Assembly: GCA_027627225.1 (NCBI GenBank)
Contig: CM051030.1
Span: 20,603,105 to 20,667,104 of the forward strand
Length of the DNA: 64,000 nucleotides
Direction: 5' to 3'
Origin: Congeria kusceri
Lineage: Eukaryota; Mollusca; Bivalvia; Myida; Dreissenidae
The translations under genes and the position numbers were made by a program. Under the pieces are notes generated by a model. The model searched no databases. It worked only from the letters and a program-made list of their open reading frames with translations, and had not been told where the DNA came from. Shown piece by piece: positions 1 to 11,600 of this stretch. How positions within the stretch are numbered: the first letter of the stretch is position 1; every line of letters starts with the position of its first letter.

Positions 1-19
1 TTTAGTCATATTTCATACC

Positions 20-285
20 AACAGGAGTATCTGCTGAATGCCAAAATTATAAAATAGACTAGGGAATATTTGACTGAACAGAATTAGTGGAAGTTCATAG
101 TTACCTAGGTTCTGCTGGCTTGTCTGTTAATTTGTCTTCTGGGATATGCGTCTGTGGTAGGGCAGGTAATATGGGATCATCAGCGAAGCTGAAATTGACA
201 AGTAAAAAGCAATTAGCAACAGGATGATATGCTGAATGCCAAGATTATAAATAGACTAGGGACTATATGACTATTTTAAGTGGCG
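20..285. repeat. Direct repeat around the 84-bp exon (exon-intron duplication)
   Basis: A block of roughly 65 bp (GCTGAATGCCAAxATTATAA followed by TAGACTAGGGA) occurs at about 20-80 and again at about 217-285, a period of about 196 bp. In minus-strand terms it lies in the intron before the 84-bp exon and again in the intron after it. A unit of exon plus intron therefore appears to be tandemly repeated. Confidence 0.6.
105..188 (-). CDS. Putative 84-bp symmetric phase-2 exon, next exon of the minus-strand gene
   Basis: The acceptor is TCAATTTCAG at 189-190 and the donor is CTAG|GTAACT at 104. The first base completes the codon left open by the 383-657 exon (GA+C = Asp). Then 27 codons stay open (FADDPILPALPQTHIPEDKL and onward) and two bases remain, so the exon is symmetric in phase 2. 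The intron to the previous exon is 194 bp. The peptide is proline/acid-rich and probably disordered. The gene continues past the left edge of the window. The agreement of phase on both sides is the main evidence that this is coding. The product is unknown. Confidence 0.45.
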
Positions 286-382
286 AAGCCACAAGTGTAA
301 TTACCTTTGGTGTTCACGAGATGTCAAAATTAAATACATGGATATCTTACACGGAAACAAACAAATTTCCTTTTTTACTTAC

Positions 383-657
383 TCTAACAAGGAGAGTACA
401 AAGTCATCGATCAGGCTATCGTTCACCGAACTTTTGTTGTAGTCGTCATCAACATCATCAAAGTCGATCACAAGCTCTGAATCCCCACACTGAGCATTCA
501 TCTCACTAGGTGAGTCGGTAGTTTCCTCAGAACTTTTGCGAGAATTGTCTGTTCCCTTCTTTGTGCGTGTAATTTTTTTCAGAGCACAACTTTTCACACA
601 ATATTTCAACACATGGCATAAAATCCATAATTGTGCAAACCAGAAACTATTCCTTTG
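383..657 (-). CDS. Putative acidic, Ser/Asp-rich exon of the minus-strand gene
   Basis: This is an open frame of 91 codons plus two bases. It ends at a strong donor (TTAGA|GTAAGT, intron starting at 382) in phase 2. An N-terminal hydrophobic, Cys-containing stretch (FWFAQLWILCHVLKYC) is followed by a basic patch (KKITRTKKG) and a Ser/Thr/Glu-rich linker. A strongly acidic segment (DFDDVDDDY) then leads into an LIDDFVLSLL helix-like end. A membrane-anchored protein with a disordered cytoplasmic tail, or a transactivator-like tail, is possible. Neither is demonstrated. The acceptor is uncertain: CATCTTTAG at 658-659 is the best. Those bases also form an in-frame TAG separating this frame from an open upstream stretch (about 661-751), so a nonsense mutation is the alternative reading. 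Confidence 0.4.
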
Positions 658-891
658 CTAAAGATGTGTAACGCTCGTTACATTTTGTAGACTTATGGAA
701 TCCACTGTAACATGAGTTACAGATATGTGGTGTCCAAATGTAACAAGAGTTCTTAAAAACAACATTTTCTATATTCTCACTGTACTTAACTCTTTAAATT
801 TTCCAAAAATGTTTTGTAAAATATTCCATTTGTTTGTAACATGAATACTGCTGATATTTGCTGCTTGCTATACCAATTATCTAGCGTTTAC

Positions 892-1011
892 CACGCACGA
901 CTGTTACTAATTTTAATGGACGACAGAATTTGGTGTCTAACAGTAACGAGTGTGCTCTGAGTTCGTATCCAATTGAATACAAACATGTCCGGATGTCGAA
1001 AGATTGTGTGA
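892..1011 (-). CDS. Putative second exon (120 bp, phase 1-1), same minus-strand gene
   Basis: The acceptor CACTTTAG|TC lies at 1012-1013 and the donor GTG|GTAAAC at 891. The 120-bp interval is fully open in the phase delivered by the upstream ATG exon: two bases, 39 codons, then one base. It begins TQSFDIRTCLYSIGYELRAH and continues with a VT-rich stretch. If the donor is not used, the frame stops six codons later at TAG. No domain is recognised. The symmetric phase would let it be skipped or duplicated without breaking frame. Confidence 0.3.
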
Positions 1012-1134
1012 CTAAAGTGCAGTCCATATATTAAAAACTAAGCAGAGATCGTTAATCGCATTATAGTACAGAAGAAGACATTCATTTCCACATTAAATGC
1101 ATGCATTACCAGTTTAAATTTGTTCGATCGTTAC

Positions 1135-1189
1135 CTGTAACGCTCGTTTCTTTTTTGGACCCGACAGGTTCCATGTTATTTTCAGCCAT
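1135..1189 (-). CDS. Putative first coding exon of a minus-strand gene
   Basis: Reading the minus strand from 1189, an ATG in good context (AATATGG) opens 18 codons (MAENNMEPVGSKKETSVT) plus one base. The next bases are a consensus donor (ACAG|GTAACG) at 1134, so the exon ends in phase 1. The short hydrophilic N-terminus has no signal peptide. The 3' end of the exon contains the sequence ACGAGCGTTAC, which recurs downstream in the same locus. I do not recognise the family. The ATG plus donor could arise by chance, but the following exon candidate has the matching phase and stays open. This supports a real or recently decayed gene. Confidence 0.4.
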
Positions 1190-2604
1190 ATTGAATGACG
1201 TCACTGAACTGGTTTAAATCATCATCGATTAATGTGCACATGCGTTTTTTCACGGTACGGTATAAAACCTTTACCAATTCGGTCTAGTATTTTTACAACC
1301 ATCCGAACGATCGTTACAAATAGGACACGAATTTACTTCTTTTTTTTAAATCTCAATAAAGGCAACACTGTCATCTTGATTTAATCCAAACATGTCAAAT
1401 CAATATAAGAACACCGCAAATAATGGAAAAAACGAGAAAAAAAAACATAAAATTATTTTAAAGAGCTACAATAAACTGCCTACAATTTGGACCATTAACA
1501 GGACACCATGGTAACAAGAGTTACGGATATTTTCAATTAACTTTTAATCAAATTTTTCTTTGATTTGGTCACATTTTTTTAGTTTGCCCTTCTTCTATCA
1601 CCTCTTATTAAAAGATATCTAGTTCAAGTTTGAACAAAGTACAGATACTGTCTTCCACAGAGGACGACAAGTATGCACACCATTGTCATGTCCCATTTTC
1701 CGGTCGTAAAATTCCGAAAATTGTGGAGCAAAACTTAAAAAAAGAAACAACATTTAAATCAAATGTAACAATATATTATGTTTTTATATCTCTCTGAACT
1801 ATCTGCAAACCGCTGATTAAAAGTAAATTTGATTTTCATTTACAAAAAACAGTAACAAATGATAGAATTTGGGCACACCCCTATTTTCACCACTAGTGTA
1901 GAATCACCCAATACTCTAAAGTATCTGTAGGCAAAGAACAAAAGTTTCATTGTTAAACTACCTAATCAAACATGCAAAAAGAAGTCCAGATTCTGAATGG
2001 AGCCGAGTAAAAAGTAGTTCCAATTAAAATTGCAAAATATATGTCAGATCATGTTAGAATCGAAATAAGTTTCGCATTATCGTTGTTTATCGGTACATTA
2101 ACAACTCATCGTTGTTCTGATGAGTGACTATTAAACAACTCTGGCTAACGACCTTGTGGTTTAATTCCTACACATCAGAACTCCAAAGCGTTGTTTAATG
2201 GCCAATAAACGATAAATCAAAAATTATTTCTTAGTTCTTATTTAGAAGGATTAACAATAAAAATAAGTTTAACAGATAAAATGTTTTTAATTCATAGAGG
2301 GAGATAATTAAAACAAGGGAGAATACCTGTCCTACTCCAATCTTTTAGATAATGAAAATCAATAATTCCATATAATGCTACACAAAAATGTGAGCTGAGC
2401 TACTTTACATGACTATTGTGTACGTCAAAAATAAACTTGATTTGATAAATAAACAACTTATCTTCTTTTCATATAGCCGTGAGATCATCAACCATTATCA
2501 GCCCATGCCTGACCTACATGTAGTGACAGCGGCAGGTAACTTACCTGACTATGTAGATCAATTGAGATATGTGTTCAATATAAACAAAACAAGGCTTTGA
2601 TAGT
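1190..2604. other. AT-rich intergenic DNA, no gene seen
   Basis: No coding stretch or known repeat is recognised apart from the foldback at 2079-2216. This is the presumed upstream flank of the minus-strand gene. The gene's 5' side at about 1250-1265 has a TATAAAA on the plus strand, but no convincing promoter was identified for the minus strand. Confidence 0.5.
2079..2216. repeat. Imperfect foldback (about 137 bp)
   Basis: TTATCGTTGTTTATCGGTAC at the left is mirrored by GGCCAATAAACGATAA at the right. Inner arms also pair (ACATTAACAAC against GTTGTTTAATG, and GTTCTGATGAG against CATCAGAAC). It resembles a small foldback MITE. No target duplication is obvious. Confidence 0.45.
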
Positions 2605-4176
2605 ATTGCAAGCAATACAGGAGTCCCCTACGGGTGAAAACCCCTACTAATTAAACATTGTGCAATACCGTCAAATCGCCCTTTGTCTGTAGATGTACAA
2701 AGTTTCATATTCAAATCCCATTTGTCACTGCAGTATTAAGTTGTTGTTTTTTCTATTTTAGTAACATTGACCAGACATTCGAGTTACTTTTTGAGTTATT
2801 GCAGTACTAAACTGACAGAGGGCAATCTTATAGTCCATTGTGTGTACTAAGTTTTATGATCATATGTTATGTTCTTTTCGAATTATTAATATTTCTATTT
2901 TAAGTAACAGTCACTTGACCTTTGACCTCTGGTGAAAAATAAAGGGTCATATACAATCCTCACCTTGCTCTTTCTATGTATACAAAGTTTCATCAAAGTA
3001 TTTTCAGTACCTTTTGAGTTATCGCAGGATCCAGGTTTTGGGAACAGGACAGACAGACAGAGTGAGACCGACGGACGAACAGACATACAGACGCACACAG
3101 ACGGAGGGCAAACCCATAGTCCAATCTGTGTACCAAGTTTCATGAAGTTTCATGATCATATCTTATGCACTTTTCAAAATATTAAAGTATTAAGTTTATT
3201 TCTATTTTTAGTAACAGTCACGTGACCTTTGACCTCTGGTGAAAAATAAAAGGTCGTGCATAATTCTCACATTGCTGTTGTTACGTATACAAAGTTTCAT
3301 CAAGTGTCTTCAGTACTTTCTGCGTTATCACAGGATACAGGTTTTGGAGACGGACGGACAGACAGACATACGGACGAACAGACATAACGACACACAGACA
3401 GATGGCAAACCTATAGTTCTATCTCTGTACCAAGTTTCATGGTCATATCTTATGTCCATTTCCAATTATTACAGTATTTAGTTTATTTCTGTATTTAGTA
3501 ACAGTCACGTCACCATTGACCTCTGGTACAAAAAAATGTTGTGCATAATCCTCACATTGCCACATTGTTGTTTATATTTATACCCAGTTTCATCTAAACA
3601 AGTTGAGTACTTTTTTAGTTATTGCAGGAACCAGTTTTTGGGGACGGACAGACAGACGGACGGACAAACATACGGACGAACAGATAGAGAGACACACAGA
3701 CCGATGGCAAACCTATAGTTCAATCTTTGTACCAAGTTTCATGGTCATATCTTATGTACTTTTCGAATTATAACAGTATCTAGTTTATTTCTATTTTTAG
3801 TAACAATCACGTGACCTTTGACCTCTGCTGGAAATTAAAGGTCCTGCATAATCCTCACATTGCCGTTTATAAGTATACCAAGTTTCATCGAAATATCTTC
3901 AGTACTTTTTGAGTTACCGCAGGATCCAGTTTGTTTTAGTTTATTTTTATTTTTAGTAACAGTCATGTGACCTTTGACCTCTGGTAAAAAATAAAAGGTC
4001 GTGCATAATACTCACATTGCCGTTTATATGTATACCAAGTTTCATCGAAGTACCAGGTTTCATCGAAGTATCTTCAGTACTTTTTGAGTTATCGCAGGAA
4101 CAATATTTTGCTGACTGAGGGACAGACGGGCGGACGGCAAACCTATAGTCCCCTCTGGTGAAACACCAGGGGACTA
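2605..4176 (+). repeat. Satellite-cored dispersed element, type I (about 300-bp units)
   Basis: Four to five diverged tandem units begin at about 2903, 3211, 3498, 3800 and 3957. Each contains TAACAGTCACGTGACCTTTG, a TTTCATC...TTGAGTTATCGCAGG block, a GACAGACGGACGG microsatellite, and CCAAGTTTCATGxTCATATC. The right end at 4147-4176 is a near-perfect hairpin (TAGTCCCCTCTGGTG / CACCAGGGGACTA). The left end has a similar AGTCCCCTACGGGTGAAA block. Tandem core plus (ACGG)n-type tract plus terminal hairpin resembles the bivalve pearl / Helentron-associated class. That assignment is inference. Confidence 0.7.
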
Positions 4177-4177
4177 A

Positions 4178-5502
4178 CAAGGCTTGTCACAGGATGTGAC
4201 ATATGCCCCCGAAACATATGCTTATCAGAGGAAGGCAAAACAATGTCAGAGTACAATATTATGCCCCGGACAAATATCTTGAGATTTCAGCAACACAGTC
4301 TTTTGTTGTTGTGACACACTGCCTCATAATGATTTCATTCCCACCAAGTTATTACATTCCTTACATGTTGGAAAAAATGATGCTTCCTACAAAAAAATCA
4401 TTCTAATATTTGACCTTTAAAGTGTAACCTTGGACCCACAGACCTTGACCGCGGAACATGTAAGTGGTATGTGACACATCATCTGGTCGTGGGAAAAAAT
4501 AATCTGAAGTAATATTAAAATCCTTCAAGACTTATGAAAGTTATAGAGCAGAAAGAAAATTCCTTGACATTTGACCTTGAATTGTGACCTTGACCTTTGA
4601 CTGAGGACCATGGGAGTTGTACACGACACATCAACTGGTTATGGGAAATATAAATCTGAAGTAATATTAAAATCCTTTCAAACGCTTAGAAGTTATGGTG
4701 GAAAACAGAAATCCTTGACATTTGACCTTGAATTGTGACCTTCACCTTTGACAGATGAGCATGGGAGTTGTATGCGACACATTGTCTGGTCATAGAGAAT
4801 AATAATCCAAAGTAACATTTAAATCCCTCCAAATGTTTAGAAGTTATTAAGTGGAAACAAAAATAATTGACCTATGACCTTGAATTCTGACCTTGACCTT
4901 TGTCCGACCATCATGGAGTTGTGCGCGACACTTTGTCTGGTCATAGGGAATAATAATCTGAAGTTATATTAAAATCCTTCCAGGCATTGAGTAGTTACAG
5001 AGCGGAAACAAAAATTCATGACCTTGATCTTAAATTGTGACCTTGACCTTGAATTTTGACCGACGAGCATGGGAGATGTACGCGACACATCGTCTGGTCA
5101 TGGGGAATAATAATCTGAAGTTATATTAAAATCCATCCAGGCATTAGAAGTTAGGGGGTGGAAACGAAAATTCATGACCTTTGACCTTGAATTGTGACTT
5201 TGACCTTTGACCGACCAGAATGGGAGTTGCACGCAAAACATCGACTGGTCATGTGGAATAATAATCTGAAGTAATATTAAAATCCATCCAGGCGTTTAGA
5301 AGTTATGTAGCGGAAACAAAAATTCATTACATTTGACCTTGAATTGTGACCTTGACCTTTGACTGACGAGCATGGGAGTTGTACGCGACACATCGTCTTA
5401 GGCATTAAAAAGTTAAATAGCAGAAACGAAGTCTGGGTGGACGGTCCTTACCCACCCACAGACGGACGGTGCGACTACTATATGCCCTCCTTCGGGGGCA
5501 TA
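4178..5502 (+). repeat. Satellite-cored dispersed element, type II (151-bp units)
   Basis: The left end carries a hairpin (TGTCACAGGATGTGACA) followed by ATGCCCCCGAAACATATG. The core is about seven units of about 151 bp, judged from the repeated ATTGTGACCTTGACC (4581, 4732, 4883, 5034, 5191, 5343). The right end has GACGGACGG and TATGCCCTCCTTCGGGGGCA. Short open frames inside are by-products of the repeats. The same two ends, with a different core, occur at 34249-35071. Confidence 0.75.
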
Positions 5503-5726
5503 AAAAAACACCTGTCAATTTGCAAGAATGTCTGACAAAGGGTTCCATTACCGAAGCGTACCAGGATGAAGCGGTCCACTTTACAGGACGAAGCGTACCA
5601 CCCTATATGGCATACAAACAACAATGTGTTTAATGATGAAATAAAATATTGTTTGCATTTTACATCGTCATTTATTTAAAAAAAATGATGAAACAAATTA
5701 CGAAAGTAAAGATTAAACCAATATTT

Positions 5727-7035
5727 AAACAAGAGGGCCAAAAGGCCCTAGGTCACTAACCTGAGAGGCTAAGGAACTAAACTGTTCTGAGCAAGTTTTG
5801 TGATGATTGGCCTATAAATGTGGCCTCAAGAATGTTTTAAAGCTTTTTGTTCAATTTTGCCATGGTGACCTAGTTTTTTTACCCCACATTACCCAGTTTC
5901 AAACTTGTCCCAAGATATTATTGAAACAAATGTTCTGAGCTATTTTAAAGGGGATTAGGCAAAACTCGAGTTTACACATTTTTTTTCTATTTGACCTAGA
6001 GTCCAAGTTTTTGACCACAAATGAGCCATTTTCAAACTCCGCCGAGATATCATTAGAAAAAAGGATCTCTGCAAGTTTCATGAAGTTTGGGCAATAAAAG
6101 TGTTTACAAGCCTTTTAAAGTTTTCATTATACCCATATAAGGAAAACTGCACCGCCCCATGATGGCAACGTTTTTCAGCAAAGTGGAACCATTATCAAAC
6201 TCAGCCAAGCCATCATAAGAACAATGGTTCTGAGCAAGTTTCATGTTGATTTGGCACAAAATGTTACTAGAATGTTCACAAGCTTTTTAAATAGCCATAT
6301 CAGGAAAACTGCCTGGCGGCCATGTTTTTCAAGGGAGCAGAACCATTTTTGAACTCAGCCGAGAAATCATAAGAACAAAGGTTCTGAGCAAGTTCCATGT
6401 TGAAATGTGACTTCTAGAGTGTAAACAAGCTTTTCCTATAGCCAAAAAAAACAAACTGCCCCATCCCCTGGCGGCCATGTTTTTCTACGGAGCAGAATCA
6501 TTTTCGAACTCGGCCGAGATTTCATCAGAACAAATTTTCTGACCAAGTTTCATGTTAACAGGGCAATAACGAGACTTCTAGAGTGTTCACAAGTTTTTTC
6601 TTCAAATTAACCTAGTGACCTAGTTTTTGTCCCCACATTACCCAGTTTTTGAAGCCAAAATAACATTTGGACAAAGGTTCTGAGCAAGTTTCAGGAAGAT
6701 TGGGCAAAAAATGTGACTTCAAGAGTATTAACAAGCTTTTTCTTCAATTTGACCTAGTTACCTAGTTTTTGACCTCACATGACCAAGTTTTAAACTCGGC
6801 CAAGATATAATTAAGACAAATGTTCTGACCAAGTTTCATGAGGATTGGGGAAAAAATGTGACTTCTAGAGAGTTAACAAGCTTTTTCTTCAATTTGACCT
6901 AGTGACCTAGTTTTTGACCCCACATGACCCAGATCGAACTCGGCCAAGATATCATTAAGACAAATGTTCTGACCAAGTTTCATGAAGATTGGGCAAAAAA
7001 TGTGACTTCTAGAGTGTTCACAAGTATTTCCTATA
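5727..7035 (-). repeat. Satellite-cored element type F, 3' portion (minus orientation)
   Basis: The element begins on the plus strand with AACAAGAGGGCCAAAAGGCC, the reverse complement of the family's 3' hairpin and TCTTGTT end. Diverged units follow, containing CACAAGCTTTTTCTTCAATT, TGACCTAGTTTTTGACC and CAAGTTTCATG. It is interrupted at 7036 by a TIR transposon and resumes at 8197. Confidence 0.75.
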
Positions 7036-8196
7036 TAGTGTTTTATCCAGGAAGGCTGAGGGGCATGGCGCAATATATTCGAAAAGGGCATTTTAGCGCG
7101 CTGTCATCTTTTAAGAGGGCACACGTGTTTCAGTGTTTCAGTATATTGGCTATGAGTATCATAATATAATTAACTATTAAATAAAGTGATTTATGTATTT
7201 TCAAATGCACACATACACCTTTGCAAAAACAGACAGAAATTTCAGAACAAATGTTTTTTTATGAGTTATATATTTTTATGCAATAAACAGTATAGCAAAA
7301 CTTTAACAGAATACATCTTCAAAAATAGAAATCTGTAATATAAATCAAAAATAGAATCTGTAATGAAAACTTCTGTGTGGGGCCATTTTAAATGACAAGT
7401 CCGTGAATATTTAGTAGGGGCTAGTATTTTCTCGATATTTGGGGCCCAAAAGGTGTTGACAGGTAAAGTCATATTTGACACGTATACCAATATACAACCT
7501 GTTTCCCTTTCACATCTGAAGTCTTCAGACAGGGAACCCCACTATTTGACTCAAAGTTAAGATACTAAAGGTTTTTTCCATTAAGTACATTTAAATAAAA
7601 TAATATTTCACCTAAATATATATTAGTTTCTACATATACATACTAAAAGTCCATTTTTCAGGTGTCAATATTTGTAATTTTACATTTTCGCAGCGCTTAA
7701 AAGTATTTGCCAATTGAAATAATGAATCGTATTAATTCAAAAAATCAATCCGTAACGAACACGGATAGTAAGAGCGGGCCTGTCAAATCTACGAGTTGAC
7801 CTTATATATGTTAATCGAATACGCATCAGCAATTAGGCCTAAATGTCACCACTTCAGTCGGATTAAGAATCAGGTTCAAGAATCAAGCTGACAATAGTAC
7901 AGTAAGCGCTTAAATCAAATCGCTTAGACATTTCTGTCGGCAATAAATCGAGCACAGTAATCGTTTTAATCAAATCGATTAGAAATGCATGTATGCAATA
8001 AATCGAGCAGTCAGAGCGACAATAACAGAAAACAGCGGATGCCCTTTTCGCAGACAAAGGGCCGATACAAGTGGTCAAGAGGCAATTAAGATCGATTAGG
8101 GCAAGTGGCGGCTTTTTCCTTTTAAAAGGGCAAAGTGGCGCTTCAAAAAAGGGGCATGGCGCAGTGCTGCGCAAAATGGGCCTGGATAAAACACTA
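7036..8196 (-). mobile_element. Non-autonomous TIR DNA transposon, copy 1 (nested in type F)
   Basis: It is bounded by 16-bp terminal inverted repeats (TAGTGTTTTATCCAGG at 7036, its complement ending at 8196), with nearby GGGGCATGGCGC / GCGCCATGCCCC arms. CCTAT flanks both ends, a probable short target duplication, and the type F repeat resumes immediately afterwards. Open frames inside (for example 7863-8174 minus) show no recognised transposase. A second copy with the same internal sequence in the opposite orientation spans 11112-16231. The superfamily is uncertain; hAT-like is possible. Confidence 0.7.
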
Positions 8197-8525
8197 CCTA
8201 TCCATATAAGGAAAACTGCCCCACCCTGGCAGCCATGTTTTTCAACGGACCGGAACCATTTTCGAACACAGCCGAGATATCATAAGAACAAAGGTTCTAA
8301 GCAAGTTTCATGTTGAATGAGCAAAAAATGTGACTTCTAAAGTGTTCACAAGCTTTTCCTATAGCCATATAAGGAAAATTGCCCCCCCCCCCTGGCGGCC
8401 ATGTTTTTCAATGGACTAGAACTATTTTCGAACTCGGCCGATATATCATAAGAACAAAGGTTCTGAGCAAGTTTCATGTTGATAAGGCAAAACATGTGAC
8501 TTCTAGAGTGTTCACAAGCTTTACC
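8197..8525 (-). repeat. Type F element resumed (5' portion, truncated)
   Basis: This continues the interrupted F repeat with units containing CATATAAGGAAAACTGCCCC, GGCGGCCATGTTTTTCAA and CATAAGAACAAAGGTTCT. It ends without a recognisable AGCTCACCTGAG terminus. The open frames here are repeat-derived. Confidence 0.7.
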
Positions 8526-9004
8526 AAAAGACATATTGATCTTTTAGACATTCCAATATGGGGAAATCACTCTGCGTAGGAGTTACACCTGATTAGGTTA
8601 CCGTACTTCTGCGTGTACTGATAATCGTTGTTGATGAGAGCATTTTTGCTCACATAATGATATCACTGGAAAGGAAAAATATTACTTGTTGTGGAAAAAT
8701 ATATGTAAGTCGGCTTTTATACATATTTATGCTTTATATGCACTTTGTTATGTTTTAAAAAGGTTTAAATTTAGCATTCCAATAGTGGGTGGGATATGAG
8801 AATTAAGGATCGTAAAACTAGGGCAACAGATCTTATTTTGGCATTGGATTTAATACCTTTATTTATCCATAAAACTATTAAACTTCTTAAATGTGTCATC
8901 AGTGTTTGTCAATGGAAAAAGTATGCTACTAAAGGCAATATTTAGAAGTTTAAAAGTATATTAAATAGGAATTGCATGGAGTAGCCAGTTCAGTATGTTT
9001 ATGA
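8526..9004. other. AT-rich DNA, nothing recognised
   Basis: No convincing coding sequence, structured RNA or repeat was seen in this interval. Confidence 0.5.
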
Positions 9005-9321
9005 ACCTATCAATATTTTTCCCCATGGGGGGGAGCGGCAGGCTGACCCAGGGCAATTTGACAAATTATATTTTTTGTGGTCTAATTCCCCACCGAAGAG
9101 CCAAGCATGTTTGTCTAAATCCCCTCAGTGGGAGATGCTTAACGGTGTATCAAATGACCCTGGGGGCCAATATTACTGGGATCTAAAATTTGACCACAAG
9201 TGTCTATTTCCCAAGACCCGGATTTATTTGGCATGTCAAATTCGTGCCTGTCGGGAATCGCTTTCAGTCTTAAGTTCCGCATATGCCCGCCACTCCCCCA
9301 TGGGGGAAAATATTGATAGGT
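9005..9321. mobile_element. MITE with long imperfect TIRs (about 317 bp)
   Basis: The ends are ACCTATCAATATTTTTCCCC and its near complement ending GATAGGT. The inverted arms extend about 35-40 bp through a CCCCATGGGGG block. The interior has a further GGGGGCC / GGCCCC style GC-rich stretch. No transposase frame and no clear target duplication were seen. Confidence 0.6.
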
Positions 9322-9537
9322 GCATTATACATAATGTTATTGTGTGTTCATATTACAGAACATCTTTGCAATAATAAATTAATACTAGTATATTAATTGA
9401 ACTTTATTTGATTCAGGTAACTATCACAAACAGAATCTGGGATGTTTCACCATGAAAGATTATTCACCTGATTGTAGTATTCGTTCTTGAATTAGCATAA
9501 TGTGACACACAACACCACTACTGTAGTTATATTTATT

Positions 9538-10971
9538 AAACAAGAGGGCCATGATGGCCCAAAGCGCTCACCTAAGAACTGGTAAGACCATACTGTTCTG
9601 ACAGGTTTGAAAATTAAGGTATCTGTACAATACGCAGAGGGGGATAGGATCAATTTTGATTTAAAACGCCAGTTAATGCAATGGGCTAACTAAAGTGCAA
9701 GTTGGGTAGTGGATGTGCGTTATTTTTGCGAATGATCTCAAATGATCTTTTTCGATATTCTTACCTGACCCTTTTTCATTAAGTCAATGACAATTCTGGG
9801 AAATGCAGAAATGATGTCTTTTTCGCAAACAGTTTAGGAGAACTAGCTGCGATGCGATAATTGCGATGGCTGTGCTAAAAGGTAAAGTTTTGCTTTTTCT
9901 TTGATAATTTTCTGTCCAATGATGATAAATGATGTTAATGCAGGCTCTGAAGACATCAATGTTGCATGTACAAATAACTGCATGCACGTCTTGCAACTGT
10001 TGGAAATCAAAATTTTATCAATCAATTTTTATGGTCATGCGCAAAATGTGTAATTTTGGTCAACATTGAATCAAAAATCATGTGTACTCAAGCCTATCAT
10101 TGATAACTTGTTGATGTTTTTTTCCAAAAACAAGGGGCAATAACTCTGGGGTTTCTGGCCCGATCATGCTTTTATTCTACTTCACATGTAGTCTTACGTT
10201 CATAGACAAACTGTACACGCTTGGTGAAGATTGGATGTACAATGAAGTCTCTATTCTGAATAATGTCCATTTTTGCATACTTTTTCACAAACAAAGGGCA
10301 ATAACTCTGGTGTTTCTGGTCCGATTTTGCTTATATTCGACTTCACCTTTAATCTTATGGTCATAGACAAACTGAGCATGATTGGTGAAGATTGGATGAA
10401 AAATGAAGTCTCTATCCTGAATAATGTCAATTTTTGCATATTTTGTTCACAAACGAAAGGCAATAACTCAGGTGTTTCTGGTCCGATATTGCTTATATTC
10501 GATTTCAACTGTAATCTCATGGTAATAGACAAACTGTGCAAGATTGGTGAAGAATGAATGAAAAATGAAGTCTCTATCCTAAATAATGTCCATTTTTGTA
10601 TATGAAAAGGGCAACAACTCTGTTGTTTGAAATATGATCTGGCCCATTTTTGGCGTCTGCTGAGATCTGATGGTCATACACAAACTGTGAAAGTTTGGTT
10701 AAGATTGGATGGAAAAGGGCATTTTTTGCACTTTTTTTGCATAAAAAAGAGGCAATAACTCTGGTGTTACTGGTGTGATCTGACCCAATAACAATCCCAT
10801 CCGAGATTTTATGGTCATACACAAACTGTGCAAGTTAGGTCAATATTGAATCAAAAATGTAGTCTTTATCGTGATAACGATCCAAATTGTTGACGGCATA
10901 CGGATGACGGACGAAGCTGGAGAGGTCCCCTATACCAATAGCACACCGGGCACTTCGTGTTTTTTGAGCTA
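9538..10971 (-). repeat. Satellite-cored element type D, complete (minus orientation)
   Basis: On the plus strand it starts AACAAGAGGGCCATGATGGC, the 3' hairpin GGGCCATCATGGCCC reversed. It ends with GCACTTCGTG...GAGCT, the 5' end reversed. The core units repeat GGCAATAACTCTGGTGTTTC and GGTGAAGATTGGATG at about 130-150 bp. A conserved 3' segment with TGCATGTACAAATAACTGCA is shared with copies at 47470-48926 and 59939-61114. Confidence 0.75.
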
Positions 10972-11600
10972 AAAATATATAAATATTATGTAATGTGTAT
11001 TAAAGGTAAGTAATACTATTAATTGTCCAAATTCAATTGAATATATATTTAAAATAATAATATTAATGAATTGTTGATATCCTAACAGATGGCTCTTGAA
11101 GAATTGTTTTAAGTGTTTTATCCAGGCTCTTTTTGTGTAACGCGGCGCCATGCCCCTTTGTAGCTCACCTGAGCAGAAAATGCTAATGGTGAGCTTTTGT
11201 GATCGCCCATTGTCTGTCGTGCGTGTGTGTGTGCGTGCGTCATCAACTTTTCAACTAAACAACATCTCCTCCTAAACCGCTTGGCAGATTTTTACCAAAC
11301 TTCACAGGAATGATCCTTGGGTGGACCTCTTTCAAAGTTGTTCAAATCTTTCCGGCACGCTGAATATGTAGGTCACCAGAGCTAAAAATAGATTTAAAAC
11401 ATGAAAACTTTCAAAATCTTCTTCTATGAAACCGCAAGGCTCAGACCTTTCATATTTCATATGTGACATCCTCTAGAGGTCCTCTACAAAGATTGTTCAG
11501 TTTCAATTGTGAAGTTTGGTGAAAATCTGCCAAGCGGTTTAGGAGATTTTGTTTGAATGAAAAGTAGACTACGCTGAGCACTTTGTGCTCAGGTTAGCTA

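Larger units (their letters stand above)
670..1525. repeat. Scattered interrupted palindromes GTAAC-N4-GTTAC
   Basis: Copies include GTAACGCTCGTTAC (about 668), GTAACATGAGTTAC (about 707), a one-sided variant at about 740, and GTAACAAGAGTTAC (about 1510). Partial forms lie near 838, 942, 1135 and 1311. Several are next to TGGTGTCCAAAT-like sequence. Read on the minus strand they can encode Val-Thr-x-Val-Thr. Confidence 0.5.

Noticed and set aside
4147..4176. Strong hairpin as a transcription terminator
   Set aside because: The genome is eukaryotic. The hairpin is the terminus of the type I repeat and has no T-tract or upstream gene.
2895..4180. Several 60-100 codon frames
   Set aside because: They recur with the 300-bp repeat period and contain TDRQTDG-type translations of the microsatellite tract.
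10251..10557. Overlapping frames of 94-96 codons on both strands
   Set aside because: They follow the tandem core of the type D element and recur at 48069 and 60028.
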